The notes beneath the pieces were generated by a model, which was not told where the DNA came from, did not search any database, and saw only the letters and a program-made list of their open reading frames with translations. A stretch of 64,000 nt of DNA from assembly GCA_937974175.1 (NCBI GenBank), contig CALJIG010000055.1:1-64000 (forward strand), written 5' to 3'. The stretch's first letter is position 1. Every line of letters starts with the position of its first letter. This DNA comes from an uncultured Ignavibacteria bacterium (GTDB lineage: Bacteria; Bacteroidota; Ignavibacteria; Tepidaquicellales; Tepidaquicellaceae). This document shows positions 60,249-64,000 of this stretch, in pieces. The translations under genes were made by a program, and so were the position numbers.

Positions 60249-61118
60249 CTATTTTCTGAATGGAAGTGAGATTTTTAATCCTATGCTGAGCAAGGGGATT
60301 AATAAAAAATTATTGTAGTGCTTTTTAAAATATGTAATGCAGTCATCGTTCCAGATTTTCAGCATATTTTTTCTGTCCTTATAAATACTTGCGCCCTTAA
60401 GATGAAATATTTTCGAGTCAGGATAAAAATAAATTTTATATCCTGCATCAACAATGCTTTTGCATAGGTCAACATCATTAAAGAACATTTTATATCTTTC
60501 ATCAAATCCGTTAACTTTATCCATCACATTTTTTTTAATCATCAGCGCTGCTGCCATTGGCTGCTCTACTTCATCAATTTCATTATGATTAAAATAATTC
60601 ATCTTCCACCTGGCAAAAATTTTGCTCATTGGAAAAAGTTTTGAGAGCAGAGTAAGCTCACAGAACATATCCCAGTATCTCGGGAAAGTCCTGCATGACG
60701 GCTGAATAGTATGGTCTTCATTCAATAACTGCGGAGCAATTGCCCCCATAGTCCCCGATGTTGCAAGCTGTTCAATTAATTTTATTAAAGCGTTTTCCGT
60801 AACTTTCGTATCGGGATTAAGCAGTAAAATAAAATCTCCCTGCGCAACTTTAATTCCCTGATTATTTGCAAGTGTAAATCCTTTGTTATCATCGTTCAGA
60901 ATTACCTTTATAAAATCTGTCTGTACTGCATAATTCTTTAAAATATTCCTCGTCTTATCCTTTGAATCGTTATCGATGACAATTATTTCTATTGGTATGT
61001 CTTTATTATATCTTATAATTGAATTCAGACATGCTTCTATCTCATCCTCTGCATTCCATGTAACAATTACTATCGAAAGTAAAATGTCATACTGATTATT
61101 TTCAGATTGTGTTTGCAA
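60249..61118 (-). CDS. Family 2 glycosyltransferase (rhamnosyltransferase-like)
   Basis: A 289-residue inverting GT-A enzyme. LSIVIVTWNAEDEIEACL opens the fold. VIDNDSKDKT, LNDDNKGFTLANNQGI and the metal-binding LLLNPDTKV follow, as does FFNDVDLCKSIVDAGYKIYFYP with HLKGAS. The pattern fits WbbL-like rhamnosyl/mannosyl transferases. The open frame begins at a TTG overlapping the upstream gene by 17 bases; the true start could be slightly later. It stands outside the large polysaccharide locus. Confidence 0.88.
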   Translation of the reverse strand: MQTQSENNQYDILLSIVIVTWNAEDEIEACLNSIIRYNKDIPIEIIVIDNDSKDKTRNILKNYAVQTDFIKVILNDDNKGFTLANNQGIKVAQGDFILLLNPDTKVTENALIKLIEQLATSGTMGAIAPQLLNEDHTIQPSCRTFPRYWDMFCELTLLSKLFPMSKIFARWKMNYFNHNEIDEVEQPMAAALMIKKNVMDKVNGFDERYKMFFNDVDLCKSIVDAGYKIYFYPDSKIFHLKGASIYKDRKNMLKIWNDDCITYFKKHYNNFLLIPLLSIGLKISLPFRK

Positions 61119-62055
61119 TAGGCGGAAGTTTAGATATAAATTTTTTCAGGTCCTGATACTCATCATCTTCAAGATTTTTTTGAAGGAATGTATTATCATC
61201 GCTCCAGAATTTTGTTATCAAGCTATAATCTTCTGCGGCGGAGTAAGCTAAAATTATTTCAGCTGTCTTTTTATATAAAAGATATTCAGATGTTTTTATT
61301 TTCTCACCTTTATTAATCCTGTCTTTTACTTTATTATATTCAGCAAGCGCATCAGATGCTTTTCCTAAGAAATAATTTTTAAATTCTTTGTTGCTTTGAT
61401 TTAATTTGCCGTCATAATATTTATAAATCTCAGACGTGGAATATATAGCACTTGCTTCAGGCAAAATTCCGAAGAAAGAATCAGAAACTAAAATCTCTTT
61501 ATCGCCGTCAGCATTAACATCTTTCACTTCGGGATTTCCCGTATCAAAATATTTTACGAGGTTAATTTTATCCGAAACAAAATTAAAAACATACATACCG
61601 CGCGAGTTCACAGCATCATTCCCGCCCATATCAGTCTTAATTATAATTTGCTTAGATTTATCTTTTTCAAGATTCATAATCCAGTACTCATTGGAGAAAT
61701 CTACAGTATCAGTTGCAATTTTTTTGTAAGAATTATTCACGCTGTCCTTCACAAATACCTCCATCATATCGAATTTATAAAACTGATGCGCAGTTTTATT
61801 AAGCGTATCGTTTGCAATACTGAATACAATGTATTCATCCTTCCCGTTATTATCTAAGTCAGCCTCTTCAATTTTATACACCATTCGCGGTGAAGCATAC
61901 TGTATTTTAAAATTCTTGTCTTTATCACCTGTGCCGGCAGCTGATAGAGTATTGTCACTTTTATTCACAGCACCTTCCTGTTTCACATCTTTCTTTGAAC
62001 ACCCGGCAAGGAGCATCACACTACAAATAAATACTATACTAACTATTTTTCTCAA
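61102..62055 (-). CDS. Lipoprotein with calcium-loop-like repeats, unknown function
   Basis: A 317-residue predicted lipoprotein. The signal peptide ends in a lipobox VMLLAGC (Cys about 19). Two Asp-rich loops, EADLDNNGKDEYIVFS and DVNADGDKEILVSD, look like FG-GAP/VCBS or EF-hand-type calcium sites. The second half is helical. It follows directly on the M1 peptidase stop (TAATTG). TTG start with the conserved signal peptide right after it. I do not recognise a named family. Confidence 0.75.
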   Translation of the reverse strand: MRKIVSIVFICSVMLLAGCSKKDVKQEGAVNKSDNTLSAAGTGDKDKNFKIQYASPRMVYKIEEADLDNNGKDEYIVFSIANDTLNKTAHQFYKFDMMEVFVKDSVNNSYKKIATDTVDFSNEYWIMNLEKDKSKQIIIKTDMGGNDAVNSRGMYVFNFVSDKINLVKYFDTGNPEVKDVNADGDKEILVSDSFFGILPEASAIYSTSEIYKYYDGKLNQSNKEFKNYFLGKASDALAEYNKVKDRINKGEKIKTSEYLLYKKTAEIILAYSAAEDYSLITKFWSDDNTFLQKNLEDDEYQDLKKFISKLPPIANTI

Positions 62056-64000
62056 TTATTTTTCACCGTTTAATTTTCTAATTGCAGCAGTTAAATTTCT
62101 GTAAATCCTTTCATCCGAAGTATTCTTTTTCATTTCATTTAAAAAATCAATCATAGTCTTATCTTCAGATTCTCCCAGAAGAGCAATCATTTCCGACTTC
62201 ACGAATCTTGCATTGAAATCTATATACTTCTTCGCAAGTGTTTTTATATCTTCATCTTTTGCAAAGGGTCTCAGACCTCTTAAAACATCTGCTCTCAGTC
62301 TGCTCGGAATATTTACTCCGAATCCTATTTCCTTAAAATAAGTTTTTACTCTTTCATCTTTTTTAACTTTGTTCGCAGCTTTTAACGCATCTGCAACTGA
62401 ACCCATAACAACATTCCTGTGTGATTCCCTGTACATAAACGGCTTTACGTATTCATACAAATCTCCCGCCTCAGCCAGCTTCACCAGTGCATCAATTCCA
62501 TCCGATACAATATAATTATCTTTCTCATCTTTAATTTTTCTCAATACAAATTTCAGAACTTTCTCATCTTTATAATTTGTAAGAGCTTTTAAAATTTCTC
62601 TCTTCACTTTAGGATGCGTCTGTATATCATATCCCTTCATCAATATATCCGCAACCTGTATTCTCTTTAATTTACCGAGTGCGCTTGCAGCTTCACTTCT
62701 TACTCCATAAAATTTATCGTTTATCAGAACATAGTACAAAACATCGGTGATCATTCTGTCGAATGGCTTATACGGCAGCTCCCGAATCGCCGTTATCCTG
62801 TCTATTGCATTTTCACTCTGCAAAATCTGATTATACACATCACCAACGCTTCTGTTTATTTTTGACTTATCAAGAATATTATTGCCGTAATCAAACTGAA
62901 CAAAATCCGGAGCCGAGTTAAAACTAATTTTAAACTGCTCTTCTCTCTGTGAAATATTTATCTTCTCAATTTTATTTTCATCGCCGCTTTTTATTCTTAT
63001 ATCTACCGGAGTTCTGAATGTCGGCGTAAGTGAATCTTCTCTCTGCGTCTGCTTCACATTCAGCACAATCATTTTATTGGCTGCATCATACGAATAATTC
63101 ACATCAAACTCAGGCTGACCGGCTTTCCATATCCACTGGTCAAACATCCATTTAAAATCGGAAGGCGGCTGGTCAAGATTCGGGTCGCTGTTCCATGTTT
63201 TATTAATCGCATCTACTAAATCCTGACCCTCTACATTTTTATACCCGTAGTCGGTCAGAAAAGTTTTAAGTGACGGAAAAAATTTATCACCTAAAATATA
63301 TCTGAACGTATTTATTATAACAGAACCTTTATCATAATTGTTTGTTGTTACGCTGCCATAACCTGCCCAGATCGGATATCTTCCTATAACTGAATCCACT
63401 CTTATTGAATTATCACCATTGCGGAGAATCTGATAATCATATTCGTCTCTTCCATATTTTTCCTCACTCCATAATGCATCGCTGAAAGTTGCAAAGCTTT
63501 CGTTGAGCCACATCTCATTCCAGTTGCGGCATGTAATTAAATCTCCCCACCACTGATGCCCGAGCTCATGTGATATCAAACCTTCAGCCGAATAATTTTT
63601 TTCAACTTCAGGCGAATAATATGCGCGCTCATTCAGTACAACTGCGCTTGTATTTTCCATACCGCCGTAGATAAAATCCGTTACTGTTATCTGCGAGAAC
63701 TTTGCCCACGGATACATCACTCCGTACTTCTCTGAAAATACTTTCACCATCTCCTTTGTATTTCTGAATGAAAACAATCCGTCCGCAAGTCTATCGGGAT
63801 AAACATACGACTGCACCGGAATATCATTGTATGCATCCTGTATTATATCAAAGTCACCAACTCCCAGCATAATTAAATATGTTGAGTGAGGTTTGTCCTG
63901 CACCCAGTGCGCAGTGTACTTATCACTGCCGGCAGGAGTTTGTGATTCAAGTGAACCGTTCGATAATGTCTGAAGATTTAAGTCCGTTGTAACATACATC
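62056..64000 (-). CDS. M1-family zinc aminopeptidase, N-terminus cut by the window edge
   Basis: This gene continues beyond the right edge, so only about 647 residues are visible. In those residues, GGMENTS (112-118) is the M1 substrate-binding motif. HELGH (144-148) with Glu167 in WLNESFA forms the zinc site. The later part (about 390-647) consists of HEAT-like helical repeats (VRSEAASALGKLKR, KVKREILKALTNYK). It removes N-terminal residues from peptides. The in-frame ATG at 63999 is internal, not a start. Confidence 0.95.
   Translation of the reverse strand, partial: MYVTTDLNLQTLSNGSLESQTPAGSDKYTAHWVQDKPHSTYLIMLGVGDFDIIQDAYNDIPVQSYVYPDRLADGLFSFRNTKEMVKVFSEKYGVMYPWAKFSQITVTDFIYGGMENTSAVVLNERAYYSPEVEKNYSAEGLISHELGHQWWGDLITCRNWNEMWLNESFATFSDALWSEEKYGRDEYDYQILRNGDNSIRVDSVIGRYPIWAGYGSVTTNNYDKGSVIINTFRYILGDKFFPSLKTFLTDYGYKNVEGQDLVDAINKTWNSDPNLDQPPSDFKWMFDQWIWKAGQPEFDVNYSYDAANKMIVLNVKQTQREDSLTPTFRTPVDIRIKSGDENKIEKINISQREEQFKISFNSAPDFVQFDYGNNILDKSKINRSVGDVYNQILQSENAIDRITAIRELPYKPFDRMITDVLYYVLINDKFYGVRSEAASALGKLKRIQVADILMKGYDIQTHPKVKREILKALTNYKDEKVLKFVLRKIKDEKDNYIVSDGIDALVKLAEAGDLYEYVKPFMYRESHRNVVMGSVADALKAANKVKKDERVKTYFKEIGFGVNIPSRLRADVLRGLRPFAKDEDIKTLAKKYIDFNARFVKSEMIALLGESEDKTMIDFLNEMKKNTSDERIYRNLTAAIRKLNGEK

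Overview
The window is an AT-rich stretch of bacterial chromosome in which all 53 protein genes I can support lie on the minus strand, so it is read from high to low coordinates. Two secreted proteins (49836-51494 and 55028-56248) end in type IX secretion sorting domains with a YPNPFNPSTKI-type motif. Together with a TonB-dependent receptor that has a carboxypeptidase-like N-terminal domain, this points to the Bacteroidota/Chlorobiota/Ignavibacteriota group. I favour an Ignavibacteria-like organism, but no rRNA or other phylogenetic marker is present to settle it. Fifteen genes appear to start with TTG and none with GTG.

Reading from the right edge: an M1 peptidase cut by the window edge, a lipoprotein, a family 2 glycosyltransferase and a nitrilase-family amidase (64000-59403). 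Next come hrcA-grpE-dnaJ (59274-56417), preceded by a degenerate CIRCE operator and closed by a hairpin terminator. Then a secreted beta-propeller-like protein with its own terminator, a DinB-family protein, and a two-gene operon for a TonB receptor and a T9SS-sorted protein. That operon is preceded by a ladder of TTAACA/GTAACA hexamers spaced 11 bp apart, which looks like a binding site for a PhoB/OmpR-type response regulator, and it ends in a strong terminator.

From 49.4 kb to the left edge lies one very large surface polysaccharide locus of 42 genes. It opens with a NusG-paralogue antiterminator. The next genes are a Wbp-type pathway to a UDP-diacetamido-uronic acid (wbpE, wbpD, a C4-epimerase-like SDR, wbpA, wbpB). 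An L-2-hydroxyglutarate oxidase beside wbpB may recycle its by-product. Export genes follow: an SLBB-only protein, a small zinc-ribbon membrane protein and a Wzc-like tyrosine kinase. Then comes a nonulosonic (legionaminic-like) acid cassette: legB, legC, a CMP-sugar synthetase, neuB, neuC and a CBS-nucleotidyltransferase. It is interleaved with an amidotransferase system (WbpG, HisH, HisF) and an ATP-grasp/HAD pair. The remaining genes are oxidoreductases, an SGNH hydrolase, a Wzx flippase, a Wzy-like polymerase, glycosyltransferases (one an in-frame tandem duplication), acyltransferases and two AsnB-type amidotransferases. They also include a fused glutaminase-amidotransferase, a dehydrogenase/Gfo-Idh fusion, a deacetylase-like protein, a phosphoglycosyl-transferase-like enzyme, a Wzi-like outer-membrane protein and a UDP-sugar 2-epimerase.

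The genes fit a Wzx/Wzy-dependent capsule or O-antigen that carries nonulosonic and di-N-acylated uronic acid residues, probably with amide or acetamidino decoration. No LegH-type N-acetyltransferase, Wzb phosphatase, full-length Wza or T9SS machinery is visible here. I saw no tRNA, rRNA, CRISPR array, insertion sequence or phage gene.
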